Source of the DNA: Butyriboletus loyo
Taxonomy: Eukaryota; Basidiomycota; Agaricomycetes; Boletales; Boletaceae
DNA: 64,000 nucleotides
Reading direction: 5' to 3'
Assembly (NCBI GenBank): GCA_038093515.1
Contig: JBBPSI010000001.1
Span: forward strand, 496,001 to 560,000
The translations under genes were made by a program, and so were the position numbers. The notes under the pieces are model-generated. The model saw only the letters and a program-made list of their open reading frames with translations. It did not search any database and was not told the origin of the DNA. Every line of letters starts with the position of its first letter. The stretch's first letter is position 1. Of the stretch, positions 45,301 to 57,176 are shown piece after piece.

Positions 45301-47438
45301 AAGAAGCAGCATATTATCGCGCCAAGCTCACCGCGTATGAGGCCGGTACACATTCAGACGTTGCTCGTGCTGAACGTGAACGCATTGCGGAGCTCGAGCG
45401 ACATCTCGCTACCCTCATGTCTGAACAGACAACTATGCGCCGCAAAGTTGATGAACTAAGCGATTCTTTATCGTTGCAAACAACTCTGCTTGAACAAGCT
45501 GAGACGCGAACAGCAGACGCCAACAAACGTGCAGATTCGCTCGAGGAATCTCGCGATCGCAACCTCCGCGCGCTGTCTGAGCTTCAGACAAGTCATATTG
45601 CTATAGAAAATGCTGTCCGGGACCACGCCGATCGTCTGCTTGCGCAAACATCTCTGGTCGAGCAAAAAGATGCCGAGCACAAGCAAATGAAGAGCCAAAT
45701 ACAAGAACTCATTCTACTCCGCGATCAACATATCCGCGCCTTGGACCAAGCGCGTACAGCACTTCAAGCACAGACTTCTCGCTCTGAAGAAGTTGATGCA
45801 GCCCACCAACGTGCGCGCGGTCAAGTCAGTCAGCTAGAGGTTGAGCTTGCAGAACTTAGAGGCGAACTTGAGGCACGCACATCGGAGGTGGAGTCTCTCC
45901 GGACTCGGCTAGCAGGGGTGGAGAACTCCTGGGCCAAGTCACGTGAGGAGGCGGACGCCTTCCGGGCATTGACGACAGGAAGCCTTGGAGAACTGTTGGA
46001 TTCCCATCGTGATCTGCGAGCGGACGAAGACAGGCACGCACGTGCGCATGCTGAGAAAGTGGAGGCAATGGAGACGGAGGCCGTATCACTCAGAGAGATG
46101 CTCAAAGAAATTACCCAACGTTTGGAGGAAGCGCAAAACGAACTTGGCGAAGAGCGTCGGAGAGTCCGAGATTCGGAATCCGAGCAAACTTTCCTGCGCT
46201 CTCAAATTGTTGGGCTTCGTGCCCAGCTCTCGAATTCTGCCTTAGAGTATGGGCGTATACGCAAGGACTTTGCGGAGAAAGAAAAAGAGCTTCGGGAAAG
46301 CCTCAAGGAGGCTGCCGATACGAATGTTCGGTTGGCGATGCTCCGCAATTACCTTGCTGAAAACGGACTTAAACCAGAAGCAGAAGCAGAAGAGTCTACG
46401 AGCCGCCCTGATGCATCCCGGATAGCTGAACTCGAGAAGCAGTTGGACGAGCGTATCCAGCTTCACGAGATCTCGGAGCGCGAACTCGCTCAAGCTCTCC
46501 GAAGAAAACAGGATGCTGAGGCCCAGATAACCACCCTGACATCACAGTTGGACCGTTCTCGCTCTAGGCAAAGTCCGATCATTGAGAGCGATTCCGCCGC
46601 AGAAGCCCGGGCTCTCGAGGCTGAAAGCAAGTTCGAGGAGACTGAGCGCAACTATAAAGCGCGGATGCAGCAGATGGAAGAAGACTACCAGCTTGCTGTT
46701 CATTATGTGAAGTGAGCTACGATATTATCATGTTTCGAATGATTTCTTATGACATTTCATCCATGCAGAGGCACTGAAAAGATGATGCGGAGGATGAAGG
46801 AAGAGTTGACAAAGCAGAAGACAGCAAATTCTGCCCTTCAGGCGGAGTTTGACACGGCACGTGGACGTTCGAGCACTGAACCGGGACCACGAACACGTGC
46901 CAATGGCAGTAGCACACCTTCTGACGACAGTCACGATCTTCTGCGCTCCCAGCTCGTCGAGGCGCAAAAGCAATCTCAGTGGCTAACAAACGAGAACATG
47001 GACCTACGCCAACGTATCGAAGCCCTCGAGAAGGACTTGGCATCGATGAGAGAAAACCTGATGGCTTCTCAACGAGAATCAGACGACCGGTACTCTCGAG
47101 TAGAGGAACTCGAGCAGGAGGTTGAGAGGCTCAACGCCACGTTAGCCATTTACCGGAAAGGTTCGGATGAAACGGCCGTCGAACAGCTCACCCAAGAGAA
47201 CACCAATCTTAAACGGGAGAACGAACAGCTTTCCCACAAGATACATCTTCTTCTAGAGGTCGACCAGCCCTCGTTCAATCGTCCGTCGAGTATGTCCAGC
47301 TCGGAGAACTTTGAACACCTCTCCAACGAGTTGGATGATTGGCAACGGCAACTTGCCAGTTCGATGAGTACACGCCGACCGATCAGCGATTTCGAATCCT
47401 CACCTCTCGGACATGCTCGAGCGGGCTCACGGTCATAA
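42371..47438 (+). CDS. Kelch-repeat coiled-coil cell-polarity protein (Tea1/Kel1-like)
   Basis: Tea1/Kel1 proteins combine an N-terminal kelch propeller with long coiled coils; Tea1 marks cell ends and links microtubules to polarised growth. The N-terminus is basic and Gln-rich ([10 protein letters not shown], then poly-Gln/Pro runs). About six kelch repeats follow, recognised by paired Gly and the GHA/FGG pattern: RYGHAL...LYLFGGL; RIGHAS...LIVWGGD; RYGHAV...FFVFGGQ; RTGHIC...IIVFGGT; REGHAA...IYIFGGR; RSGHAM...VFVLGGE. A Ser/Thr/Pro linker of roughly 250 residues comes next, then more than 700 residues rich in Glu, Leu, Arg and Ala with heptads (for example [17 protein letters not shown]). 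The last intron joins HYVK to [11 protein letters not shown]. Together with Sec3 and Sec8 this is the third polarity or secretion gene in the window. Confidence 0.9.
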
Positions 47439-47628
47439 CACTTGCTTGTGGTATCGCCGCCCTTGTTTTTTTTTGCATATATACATTTCATACCATTATT
47501 ACCTTGATTGCTTTCCCCAATACTTACGCTCGTTTGGATTCGCAAGTTGAATACAATAATTCGCTTTCTCCTCAGTTCGTTCCATCCTCTTAACCAATTA
47601 TATCACACACGAGTAAAAGGCTGTAGTA

Positions 47629-50600
47629 TTATACACTACCTGCAGCCATTTGGGTCCATTCGATCGCCTTCTGCTTTACAACCGCAGCACCTTCCTCATC
47701 ACCCAATTTGCGCTCTAGATCTAACCATTTCTTGAAGAATGCCCTGTGGTTCGAAGTGAGTGGAGACATCCATATACAGGCAGATACGACTGTGTACTTC
47801 GCTTTATGGCTCGTCATCTTAATCGCAAGGACGTGGTTGAACAGGTTGCTGCGAGGCCGTTAAGTGTGTTATATAGCTGAGATGCTAGAACCTACCGCAA
47901 ATGTTGAATGTCTCCTTTGCCAGCCTCCATGTCCATGTAGACAGACCAAATATCCCATCGTTTCGGATGTGAATCCACAATACCTTCGAAAATTGTCCTC
48001 CCTCGTTCGGCATCGCCAAGCTTGTATTCTAGCTGCGCAAACTTGGATATCGTTTTGAGATCTAGCAAGGAGATCGTTCATCAAGCACACATACAAAAAT
48101 GGTCACCTACGTTTCCGTTTCTCGAGACTTTGCAGAGAGCGCGACAAAAGCTTCCGTGCATCTTCCACTAGCCCGCGTCGAAGGTAATGTTCGCAGAACA
48201 ACGTCCAAACCTTTGAACTTTGTCCAAACTTTTTGCATGTTCGCTTGTATTGTTCTTCCGCTTTCTGTTAAACATTCAGGGCGTGGGTTCCGAACAGCGG
48301 CGCAGTTCAGCGTACCTCATATTTTTTACTTTCATCAAAAATGGCTGCAAGGCGCAAGTGGATTGTCTTAGGGTCATTATGCCGCGCTGCGTCCTTGAAG
48401 ACAACTTCTATAGTGGCATCTGTACCATATACGTTCTCCAAGTTAAGGAGTGCTATCCAGACGTTGAGCTTCTCTTGTTCCTCTCGGAAATGGATAGTTT
48501 GAATAGCACGTTTGCCAATGGCTCGTGCCTTGTCGATCTCCGAAAGCTGCAGTTGGAAGGACATATATTGGATCCAAAGGTAAGAGGAACTAGGAGACCC
48601 TAGAAGCATTCGTTCGAAGTCGGCATTCGAATCAGGCAGCTTCGTCTGCATATCCGCGGTGACATCCATCTCTATTTCCTTGCGCAGTTTCCGCTTCTTT
48701 TTCTCTGCTACATTTTCCTCGTCGTCACTTTGATCGGAGGATTCCGATTGTAGTCCGGGCTCTTCACTGGGTTCCGTGTCGTTCACAAACCACTGGAAGC
48801 CGTCAATCTTGAGAGATGGAACATCTGTATCCTGACGTCCTCGTGGTTTCGGAGAATTGATAGGGTCGAGCGGCGAGACGTCAACTTGCATGATAATGTC
48901 GTCTTCGTCATCAATATTGTCATCCCCATCGCCAACTTGGAGTAGCTCCTTTTCATCTGAACCTGAATCATCTTCGTCAGAGCCACTTTTATCGAACGCG
49001 CCTTGCGTCTTAACATCGTTCGCGACCCCAAGCTCGTTATCCTGGGGTTGTCCAGAATCTGATCCTATTTCATCATCGTCGCCAGTAAAGTAAGAAGGCT
49101 TCAAGCCCATCGAGAGTTGCTTCTTCTCGAGATCGCGAGAAATAATGAAAGCTCTTACGCGATCGCCTTCACGAAACATGCGGAGGGCGATCGTGACATC
49201 CGCATCTTTGTTATCCGAGATCTGATGCAAGGGTTGGCGAGGATGGCGAAAAGGGAAACTGATAACTTGCCTGAGATTTGTGACATAGACCACTAATCTT
49301 TGAACCCTCAATCTCAACGAAGATGCCATATTGTTCGATACGCTTTACTCGACCAGCAACCTTCTGACCTTCTCGAAGATCGCTGAGAGTCAGCGAGTTG
49401 GGTGGTGTACGTGTCAGGTCACCCGAACGGAAAGTCATCTCGACCTTCTTACTCGCAACATCAACGCTAGCACGCCGTTAGTGAGCTCGACTCGACATCC
49501 CGATAGACTCACATACTTCAAGATCCGACCCCTGACTAACTGGTTCATAATGAACCGACCTTTCCACTCCTTTATGTACTGTAAACTGTTTTCAGTACTT
49601 GAATTGCTGGGACGTAATTCAAGGCATACTTCATCAAAGAGTTCCTTGATTTGAACCCGAGCATCAATCCCTCTTCCAAGCATCACAAACAGCCCATGCT
49701 CTGTGACACTCTTGATAAAACCCCTCACGGTATCTCCAACCTTGAGATCGGCAATGCTGTTTATTTCACGGTCCACTGGCTGTTTGGCATCATTTGGTGA
49801 GAGTCTCGAGGCGCGCGTGGAAAGGAATAGGTGATTGCTCGGTTTGTCAATACCCACCACTGCAGCTCTCAGAATAGAATCTACAGCAGGGAAAGGATTT
49901 CCGGTTTCGTAATCGTCCGAGGTGTCAGTTGGGTGTAAAGAACCGAAGATCCGGGTGGTGAGCTTGACATGAGCGCCGTACCGTGCATATTTGGTCACTC
50001 GTCCACCAACGATCTGTCCAATGCTGACGCTGTCCATAGACAGTGCAATTTTCTTCAGTCGATCACTCTTTGAATGCCCAGTGACGATAACGAAACCTTT
50101 CTCGGGGTTGCGAGATACCACGACCAACGAGGGAACAGAAGCACCTGGTTTCAAAGACGTCTTGAGCTCTGGCACTGTTGTGTTCCAGTGGCGTGCCAAG
50201 CCCGAGAATGAGATGAGCGCGCGGACATTGGATGGCTTCAGTGAAAGTACGACATTTAACTTGTGCAGCTGCGTAACGACACCTTCGACCATGTCCCCTA
50301 TGAGAATATCGGATATATCCGTCACACTGGAAGCGAACGAGGATGTGGCTTGCCGGATGCTGGCTACAATTTGTCGTGCTTCCGGGTTCACAGAGACGAT
50401 TCGCACTTGGATCACCTTTCCAGGTGCATACACATCGGTAAGCTTCGCACCGGTTTCGCTAGGGAAAAAAATCTGGAGTGTGACTCTACCCGCCGCAAAA
50501 GATCATACCTAGTCTCGCGTGCGGGCACTACAGCCTTCACATTGTTGAAGAATTCGACCATGAGATGCTTGTCCGTGACCCGAAAAATGACCGCGTGAGT

Positions 50601-52727
50601 GAGAAGTCCAACCTTGACATCAGAAAACGAGGTCAAGATTGGAAACGTAGTGTCCAGCAGTGTTTTTTTAGCCGTCAGCACAATCCGATTCCGCTCTGGA
50701 TCCACTATGAGCACCTTGATCGGGGTCGATGAGTATACATGAAAAGAGATGACGCTGGTAGCACATACACGGCAATTTATGCTCCCTCCAACCTTGAACT
50801 TCTTCGAGGGATGCTTGAGAGGTATATCAGCATAGTGTACAGGCCATATCACTCCGTCCACGTTCCCAGATATAGACACGAAGAGCGCAGAATCCGTCAA
50901 CTGTTTGACCTTCCCCTTCAATATCTCGCCAACTTGCACTTGACCAGACTGCAGAAACTTTTGTTCTAAGACAGACGATCGCAGAGAGAGCTGTAAAATG
51001 CCGTCGAACGGATGGTAGCCAATTACGCGTGCCTTGTGGAGAGTATTTACTCTCCATGGTCCGGATGACACCGATAGTGTAGGGATGTGTTCATCAGAGA
51101 CATGTGAAATCTGGATGTCATCAGTCACAATGAAAGCGCTGGCGACCAGGACACTCACATGAACAAAACCCTCTTGATTGGGCTGTATCTCCACAAGCAG
51201 CCCCCTTTCTGCTTCCACTCGCCGCACTTTGACCGAATCCAGGACAGTACCTATAGGCAAAGCGGCATATGAAAATTGGTCCTCAGATATACTTTTGGGT
51301 TGAAGTTTGATATGGTGTTCTGCAAGTGTGACAACGAACCGCGGTGGAGTTGTTCCTGGGAGATCATACAACACCCTTGATTTAATTTTTTGCCCTACTT
51401 TGAGTGATCTATGTGTGTTCGGTAAGTGATACTCGTCGGCCGTTGCATCAAAGAAGCCTAGTATTTGCAAAATTAGGCCATCCGCAACCACAGCAGTGAG
51501 CAAGGATTGAACCAGTGACCCTGGCAACACGGATGAAATATTGGTCACTTCGGATATCTAAGTGGGATTCAGCGCGATCGATGATATGAGTTGATAACGA
51601 GCTTCACCGAGGATGAAACGAGCGCTTCGGGATCATTGGTGAAAGTGCAAATACGACCATTCGTTGACATTTTGATGACGGAAACGTCTATGAGTGCCCC
51701 AACTTGTAATCTTAACCCTTCCCCCTTGTGAGCTTCTTTGAACGACAAGAATCCAGATACGCCAGATACGCCAAGATTGAGAATGTACCCATGGTCCTCC
51801 GCACTTTGTACAGCCGCACTCAAGGACTGTGATATACGATAAATGTCTTGCCTGTTCCATCGTTGAAAGAGACTCACATAGCCGGCTTTCAAATCGACTT
51901 TCCGTACACCCGCGTTGACCTTCTCTGGGAAGAGACTAAGCTCAATCCTTCGACTAGCTTTGATGGCGTCATCACGAACGCGTCCAAGTCCAGCTACATC
52001 GGTCGTACCCGGAGGGTGTGCGTTTATTACAACAGCACGGACATATTGTCCAATGTAGAACAAATCAGTCAAGTCTGGAACTTGGGTAGAACTCTCTGAT
52101 TTATCGTCATCAAGTTCTCCATCTTCAACGTCATCCATGGACTCAAGCCGCTCGGTGAGCTGAGACGTGATTTGAGTAACCGGAACGTGAGCGAAGAGTT
52201 GGTTAGGCAGCGAGAGGATAATAGCCAGAGGTTGTATCGACATCACTTGGCCAAGTACCCTCATCCCTGGAATAAGACGCTACAGGGAATTAGCATCAAT
52301 AACGCAAAATCGATTCAAAACCTACTTTGTAATTTAGGTGCTCAATACGGACAGTATTTTGTTTCTCTATCTCAACCTCTGTAGCTTTGCCTTTGACGTC
52401 AGACTTGCGTTTTTTACGCTCGACTGGAGCTTGCTTTGTAGACTAGGAGACATGAATTCAATCCTTGACAACAATCGGGCCACTTACAGCAAATAGTTCC
52501 TGGTCCGCTTCCCTAACTGCCTCTGCCCGAATAGTTTTGACCTCAAGTGGTGTCAAAGTAGTTCCACCTCCACGCGGAAAGTCAATCTCCTCCAACGTCA
52601 TTGCAGATGTAGAAGGGGCCGAATGCCCTTTGTGGGTCTCCTTCTCTGACTTTTCCGATGACACCTTTGTCTTCTTTGATTTTTGAACAAAGGCGCCATC
52701 GTCGAAACGACGTTTGTGTCCCGCCAT
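47629..52727 (-). CDS. RRP5: rRNA biogenesis protein Rrp5
   Basis: Rrp5 is a nucleolar protein of the 90S pre-ribosome needed for processing at sites A0-A3 of pre-rRNA. The N-terminus is Lys-rich (FVQKSKKTKVSSEK) and contains the typical EEIDFPRGGGTTLTPLE motif. A series of S1 RNA-binding repeats follows, for example GMRVLGQVMSIQPLAIILSL, VGEILKGKVKQLTDSALFVSI, VGDTVRGFIKSVTEHGLFVML and EGQKVAGRVKRIEQYGIFVEI. An acidic linker (GDGDDNIDDEDDIIMQVD) precedes HAT/TPR-like repeats (FERMLLGSPSSSYLWIQYMSF; LGDAERGRTIFEGIVDSHPK; FFKKWLDLERKLGDEEGA). The start ATG is at 52727 and the stop ends at 47629. The S1-plus-HAT architecture and both ends match the family closely. Confidence 0.93.
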
Positions 52728-52985
52728 ACCGACTCGGAGCTGCGTGGAAATCCGGCGAGGTCCACGAACAAAGAAATTTCTTCTGAGTGAATGTTCCCAA
52801 CGACTTTAAGATGAGTCGGCCGCTGTGTTCGCTGCCCTAGCAGACGTGATTTTCAAGTGGTGTAAATTTTGGCAGTTGCAGGAGTCGCATCCGAATCGGG
52901 CAACTGACTAATAGCCAAGTGGTTCGTCTCAACTTTGAAAATTTGACCACCAACCAACAAAAAGTGAAAGGGAAGACACACGACA
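52728..52985. promoter_or_regulatory. Divergent spacer between RRP5 and SF3A2 homologue
   Basis: A 258-bp spacer lies between two outward-facing ATGs of RNA-processing genes and presumably acts as a shared promoter. I see no coding exon or recognisable site beyond AT-rich sequence next to the SF3A2 start. Confidence 0.4.
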
Positions 52986-53852
52986 ATGGGTACGATCTTT
53001 TGTCATCCCTCGCAACGATAGTTGACCCATTTTTCTCTTCTAGATTACCAGGTTCGTTCACACGCACTAGCATGCAACTCCTGAACGTTTACCTTTCACG
53101 TAGAATCGCGTGGGTTCCAAGTTTGGGGGCGGAGGTGTCGCAGGCGCATCGGAAACCAACGTCGACAGAAGGGAGCGGCTTAGAAAGCTTGCGTTGGAAA
53201 CAATTGACCTTGCAAAGGTACGTATACCCCTTGCATTGCACACGTCTCTAATTTCTCGCAGGATCCCTACATTCTACGCAACCATCTCGGATCTCTCGAA
53301 TGTCGACTATGTTTGACGCTCCACACGAATGAAGGATCATATCTTGCACATACACAAGGGAAAAAGCATCAGACAAACCTCGCTAGGCGGGCTGCCCGGG
53401 ATGCGAAGGAGACCCAGCTGATGGTAGCCCCAGCGCAGTCCAATGTACAGCGGAAAGTCTTCCTCAAAATAGGTCGACCAGGTTATCGAGTGACGAAAGT
53501 TCGTGACAGGGATACTGGCAAGGAAGGTATGATGGTGCAAGTCCATCTTCCCCAGATCAAGCCAGGTGTCATCCCCCGACGACGGTTCATGAGTGCCTGG
53601 GAACAGAAGCGGGAGCCACCAAACAAGGCATACCAGTATTTGATTGTACGTCCTTCTGATGTGACGAATGTGGTGGGAGGTCTGACATGACATTGAAAGG
53701 TTGCTGCTGAGCCATATGAAACCATTGCTTTTCGGGTCCCAGCGAGGGAGATAGAAGATGAATCTGACGACGCTGGATATTGGAATTGGTCTCATTGGGA
53801 TCCCGATACAAAGCAGTACACCTTCCAGTTCATGTTCCGCATGTCTTATTGA
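52986..53852 (+). CDS. PRP11: Splicing factor 3A subunit 2 (SF3A2/Prp11)
   Basis: SF3A2 is a U2 snRNP protein that helps U2 bind the branch site. Exons 52986-52989, 53044-53051, 53104-53217, 53262-53645 and 53700-53852 join to 220 codons. The protein begins MDYQNRVGSKFGGGG, as in SF3A2 across eukaryotes, followed by DRRERLRKLALETIDLAKDP, a matrin/U1-type zinc finger (CRLCLTLHTNEGSYLAHTQGKKH with its Cys2-His2 ligands), KIGRPGYRVTKVRD and the C-terminal AAEPYETIAFRVP block, ending FQFMFRMSY. The animal Pro-rich repeat tail is absent, as in other fungi. The start is remarkable: only ATGG lies in exon 1, and an 8-nt exon adds Asp-Tyr-Gln before the third exon. Confidence 0.93.
53044..53051 (+). 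other. 8-nt microexon in the SF3A2/Prp11 gene
   Basis: ATTACCAG sits between ...CTCTTCTAG and GTTCGT.... With the G of ATG-G at 52989 it encodes Asp-Tyr-Gln, and Asn-Arg-Val-Gly follows at 53104. The introns are 54 nt (52990-53043) and 52 nt (53052-53103). Skipping it would put the reading frame out straight after the start codon. Confidence 0.8.
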
Positions 53853-54335
53853 TTGCCCCTCGATGTAATCTCTGATGAACCTCTTTCACTCGGGCGGGCC
53901 TTGCCGATTACCTCAGTGGGGGATTGTAATCCACACAGTCGTGCATCATGTTCCGTCGGGACGAGCAGATGGTATGTCGGATCAAGTATTCCTGATATCG
54001 TGCTTCAGGCCTTGAGGTGCACTAATTCAGCAGCCAAGCGACTGGTTTACGTATAGTTGGTGGTGACAAGCCGCCACAGAAATTTCGAGTACATACACCT
54101 CACAGGATCCACGCAAGCAAACCTCCATCTGTACCGGAACAGAAGCGCGTGCTTCATGCGTGTTCGGAAAGACATTCCCTTGTGGTTCGCTTGAAGATGC
54201 GGCGACCTCGAAGGACCGGTAATTTGAGAAATCCTATCAATCTCCCCGAATTACGGTGTTGGTTCGCAACTAAAATACATGATGGAGGGAATTGCGAATA
54301 CGAAATTACTCTATGAAATAAGAAACATGGGATGA
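53853..54335. other. Convergent 3' spacer between SF3A2 and P450 genes
   Basis: About 480 bp separate two converging stop codons. It must hold both 3' ends. Short open frames occur on both strands, but none shows codon or motif support, and I see no repeat or RNA gene. Confidence 0.45.
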
Positions 54336-56390
54336 TTATGATGAACGTCGTCTGAACATGATCTCCGCCGTCTGGTTGGGTGAACAATTCATCTGGAACC
54401 ATTGGTCTGGAGGCCGTACCCCGTCCTTGAGCTTCATGTCATAATTTAGCACCAAGTGAGCTATTATCGCGGTCATCATAGTAGAAACAAAAAAACGCCC
54501 AGGGCTGCGCAACATCACGGTTCGTAGCAATCAGATATGAAAGGCCACTATTAGGTGGTTTGTGAACGTACCAGGCCCGATTTCCGTGTCCAAATACCAA
54601 GTATAATCGGTTAGTGGATGCAAGCCTGGATTTCTGCGACGACTCTTCCCCAGCATCCTGCCCTGCTAAGAAGCGGAATGCGTCAAATTCAGATGCATTT
54701 TCATAATAGCGATCATCAAGATGCATAGGCACTGAAGCTACGGTCAGGTGAGTGCCAGAAGGTATCGTCGTTCCATCAGAAAACGTGATGTCTTCCATGG
54801 CTTTGCGAATGATGGGAACTAGTGCAAAGATCAACGCCTTGGCCACAATAATGTAGGAAATTGACCCACAGAGACTCGTGCCGCTAACTCTCTGAGACTC
54901 CCTCAAGAAACTTTCCGTTTTCACCAACATCCCCATCGAATCCTTCGTCCACCCGTATTGCTTGGTCACTTCCCGCACTTCATCGCGCAAGGGTTCCATG
55001 TATTGTGGGTGTGATGTGAGATTCAACAGAGCGTGGGTGAGAGTCTACGTCAGGGCATTAATAACGTTCGTGCTCAAAGGAGAAGACAGACCTGAGCCGA
55101 AGTATGCAAAGATGCAAAGTTCAATACGAGTATACGTAAACAGATACTGCGTAAATTTCTATCCTCTGGTCTGGATACTTGAATAAGCCAGGTGATCACA
55201 TCATCCTGGAGTTGAGACATGAGCTCGAATACGGTCGTGAGAGTAACAGTGCGAACCGGAAGGCTAGGCAACTCGTTGTCAGGGTTATCGTTGTATCGCT
55301 TTAGTCGTTCGTCTACGACGGGCTGCAGTAAAGCCATGCAACGCCTTAGGCTGGTAGGCGTGTTAGTTAGCATGCGACCAATGATTCTGGAATGCAAATA
55401 GTCCAAATCATCACACGGGACCCATCAGTGGTAACGGATGTGCTCACGGATGCATCAGCCTCGGAAAGAAGTTTACCAGACTAGCTCGAAGAACTATTTG
55501 TAGAGCGAACTTTGATTGGACATCGGCGAATTCGGTAGATTGACCTAGGGATGGAGCTGACTTACTAATTTGCGGCGGCATCAAGCTCGACTTACAGGTG
55601 GGTAGGCCTACAAAAACACGGTTGCTTATACGGCATGTCGCTTTCATCACCGCGGAATATGCGGGGACGTTCACCCAGCCTGTGAGGATTACAGTTGGAC
55701 CTGATTCGCAAGAATGTCAGGAGGTGATGCTCACCAAGTTCAGTAGGAGGAAGAATTTCGTCAAAGGTCTGACATATCTCATGGTGGACGTCGGGAAAGA
55801 GATTGGCGAGCTTGCGTTTGAGTTGGTTTTGGATGACGGTGACGTGGTAAGGATGTGTCTGTGCTTCGAGGCCGAAGGTGTATTTGACTTGAAGAATCTG
55901 AGCGTTGTTACGTACGTGGAAATCGATGGAATGATGGGGAAAAAGGTAATACACACGTCTCTCATTGCGTGATCGAAGGATAGTTTGTCGTCGGGAATTT
56001 TGCGGAGCTCCTCTACGAGTGCAGGACCAGTCAGCACGACCATCCAGCGATCCATCATCGGTACTCTGAAGAACTTGTCTTTGTACTAGCTTCGAGGTGA
56101 GCCTGCTAAGCGAGAAATTTTTTGTGGAGGGGACAGACCAGGTCATAGCCTTGCTGGACCATGGATCTCGCATGCAGAACAAACCTTGCGGCGCCATAGT
56201 ACGACAGAAGGGGGCCTGATGGACCGACAGAAGGGATATCGTTGAGCTGCACAAAGGGTCGGTCATGGAGGGTAAGGATAACGACGACGAGGGTTGAACG
56301 TGCCTTGGATGGCCACCGAATACGATCGATAAGAACGGCGGCTACGAGAGCGACGGCCAGACCATATAGCAGAAGACCAGCACTGTTCAT
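54336..56390 (-). CDS. Cytochrome P450 monooxygenase
   Basis: This is a membrane-anchored heme monooxygenase of unknown substrate. The start MNSAGLLLYGLAVALVAAVLIDRI is a typical ER anchor, followed by IPSVGPSGPLLSYYG (Pro-hinge region). The K-helix ExxR is in FLRESQR, the PxRF-like region is FDAFRFLAG, and the heme loop reads FGHGNRA-CPGRFF after splicing, fitting FxxGxRxCxG. The cysteine codon itself is split (TG|C) by an intron. The I-helix reads NFASLHTSAQT rather than the usual AGxDT, a form I associate with the ent-kaurene-oxidase-like fungal P450 families. Several introns of about 50 nt interrupt the gene. No biosynthetic neighbours are present, so a pathway cannot be assigned. Confidence 0.88.
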
Positions 56391-57176
56391 GGGCGACGTC
56401 GGGGGCAGAGGGAGGCGGAGGGCATTTCGGGCGAGGACGCGTGGGGGAGGTATTTATGTCGGGTAAAGCGGTGAAATGGAATTAGAGTTAGAACGCTGTT
56501 ACCGGCTAGATTAGATTCGTTCGTCCGAGCAGGGGCGCGGAGTGGCCAAGTCTGCAGCACGATTCACAGATGGGCCAGATGGCAGTAAGCGGTCGCAGTT
56601 GGTCCAGGGCATTCTGCGCTTCGTCATGTCAACCAGCCTAGTAGCCCCGCCTTTGAGACACAAAAAAAACATCTCCGCGTTTCAGGCGTCGAACCTCCGC
56701 ACAAGATGAACGGACTCGACGGCCCACGCGACGGATCGTGTACGTATTTGGGCCACAATAACCTCATATGTAGATCACTGGCCAGCAGGCCGCCAGATTC
56801 TCGCGTAATCGCGGAAGTTAATACATACCTCCACTGAGTTCCGGTGGGAGAATAGAAAGCACGATTATCATGCTAGCACCGAAATGTCGAAACGATTTCA
56901 TTACAAGCTCCTCACTCCTCTTTTGGCATCGAAGCTCTCCAACGCAATTTTTGGTATCGCCGACGCAGCAGAGCTATCTTCACAGGTCAGTATACAATCC
57001 TAAATCGTGTCCAGCACAGTGTCCGTGGGGTTAAAATACATCTTGCAGATGGCGTTCGATAACTGCAGTCCTCGAACGTGAAGCTAGTGACAAATAGTAG
57101 GTGGGATAGAAGACCGAGTAAGCCAGGCCATTTCCGCTACCTAGATGATATCAGGGGGGCGAAAGGAGGTCGAAAC
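56391..57176. other. 786-bp spacer downstream of an unidentified gene and upstream of the P450 gene
   Basis: The stretch holds the P450 promoter (right next to 56390) and the 3' flank of the minus-strand gene ending at 57177. The only coding hint is a short plus-strand ORF, 56884-56985, that could splice to 57049-57081. Nothing else is recognisable. Confidence 0.4.
56884..57081 (+). CDS. Possible small two-exon ORF (44 codons), weakly supported
   Basis: ATG at 56884 opens a frame beginning MSKRFHYKLLTPLLASKL and running to ELSSQ at 56985. GTCAGT follows, and TCTTGCAG ends at 57048; joining there adds ten codons and a TGA at 57079-57081. The 63-nt intron is of ordinary size. I do not recognise the product. 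It may be chance, or an upstream exon of something longer. Confidence 0.2.

Noticed and set aside
45830..46105. Minus-strand Ser-rich open frame inside the kelch gene
   Set aside because: It is complementary to the Glu/Arg/Ala coiled-coil coding strand, a typical shadow frame.
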